From NCBI GenBank assembly GCA_963698775.1, contig CAVOSE010000005.1, positions 22,002 through 86,001 of the forward strand: a DNA stretch of 64,000 nucleotides. Direction: 5' to 3'. Positions 63,676 to 64,000 of the stretch are shown here, piece by piece (within the stretch, counting starts at the first letter, position 1; each line of letters starts with the position of its first letter). The DNA comes from Thiohalocapsa sp963698775. GTDB taxonomy: Bacteria; Pseudomonadota; Gammaproteobacteria; Chromatiales; Chromatiaceae. The notes below the pieces were generated by a model. The model was not told where the DNA came from. It made no database searches and saw only the letters and a program-made list of their open reading frames with translations. A program made the position numbers and the translations under genes.

Positions 63676-63797
63676 GCAGGACCTGCTTCAGGCGCACGCA
63701 GGGCGTCGACAAGTCGAGCTGGTTCCAGGAAGTCCAAGGGAACTTCTTGAAATCAGACCCGCTGACTTGATGGCCTGACCACGAGCGTTGATTTCGA

Positions 63798-63828
63798 GGC
63801 CCGGCCACCGCGGCAGCCGGGCCTTTTT
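63798..63828 (+). terminator. Rho-independent terminator
   Basis: Eight-bp stem GGCCCGGC (63798-63805) with GCCGGGCC (63816-63823), a ten-base loop and five T residues. Ends the plus-strand transcript of the broken gene and insulates the next gene. Confidence 0.9.
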
Positions 63829-63923
63829 CGTCGGGGCAGAGCGAGCACCGCCAATGGCGGCTACACTGTTTGGCAGTGGCCCTTGATGACAGGCAGGTCT
63901 CTGCCGGAGGGAGCGAGGCGTTG

Positions 63924-64000
63924 ATGAAGCGATTCGTGCTGCTACTGGTGATCATGCTCTGCGAGCTCGGCATCGCTGTTGGGGCGGAGGTCGAGCGTCC
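63924..64000 (+). CDS. N-terminus of a secreted protein (partial, runs off right edge)
   Basis: ATG 63924 after a GGAGGGAGCGAGG ribosome region starts MKRFVLLLVIMLCELGIAVG with AEVER following, a clear Sec signal peptide. Only 25 codons are present, so the product cannot be named. Confidence 0.65.
   Translation, partial: MKRFVLLLVIMLCELGIAVGAEVER

Overview
The window reads as about 64 kb of chromosome from a sulfur-oxidising gammaproteobacterium, most probably a purple sulfur bacterium (Chromatiaceae). This rests on the AprMBA-type APS reductase, HupK/HypCDE hydrogenase maturation genes, an SHP/diheme cytochrome/cytochrome b561 cluster, a class A aspartate transcarbamoylase paired with an inactive dihydroorotase, high GC, and many short interspersed palindromes. 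No rRNA or tRNA gene was seen. Genus is not determinable from the sequence alone.

Layout. 0-1.7 kb: start of a Wadjet-type anti-plasmid operon (jetA, jetB), running off the left edge. 1.9-6.7 kb: SulP transporter with STAS and cyclic-nucleotide domains, an aldo/keto reductase, and a REC-REC-degenerate-EAL regulator. 6.9-15.5 kb: a polyamine ABC transporter whose four genes are split. potF-potG lies at 13.2-15.5 kb and potH-potI at 6.9-8.6 kb. Between them are a frameshifted Uma2 gene, a hexanucleotide repeat element, and a decayed TonB-receptor/YfiR/GGDEF-EAL module on the opposite strand. 15.6-22.4 kb: an RsmC-like methyltransferase, hupK-hypCDE, a MntA/HepT toxin-antitoxin pair and pilT. 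22.4-27.7 kb: a repeat-rich stretch with a lytic transglycosylase lipoprotein, a deleted carboxylesterase, a glycine-zipper protein and a phasin-like protein with a helix-hairpin-helix tail.

27.7-35.2 kb: one long minus-strand operon gshB-apbE-tonB-algH-ruvX-pyrR-pyrB-pyrC'. 35.4-44.2 kb: a damaged GGDEF-EAL gene, a candidate small RNA with C-rich hairpin loops, and a PepSY/response regulator/histidine kinase/TolC/HlyD operon. That operon is divergent from the cytochrome b561-SHP-DHC operon, with 11-bp-phased direct repeats between them. 44.4-52.0 kb: pyruvate kinase, DNA polymerase I, a repeat protein with Cys-x4-Cys units, RsmE and a DUF423 protein.

52.0-60.1 kb holds the metabolic core: two different APS reductases. 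The first, aprBA, has the longer AprA and the sulfate-reducer-like AprB iron-sulfur motif. The second, aprMBA, has its own membrane protein. Two unrecognised genes lie between them. Both enzymes are expected to oxidise sulfite plus AMP to APS in the cytoplasm and to feed electrons to the membrane. 60.3-62.7 kb is an apparently AT-richer set of small genes with two divergent SlyD-type prolyl isomerases. The right edge carries a broken unknown gene, a terminator and the first codons of a secreted protein.

At least six genes carry frameshifts or large internal deletions. One ~190-275 bp element built from hexanucleotide arrays occurs four times. Together with the small RNA candidate and the double apr locus, these are the main items for follow-up.
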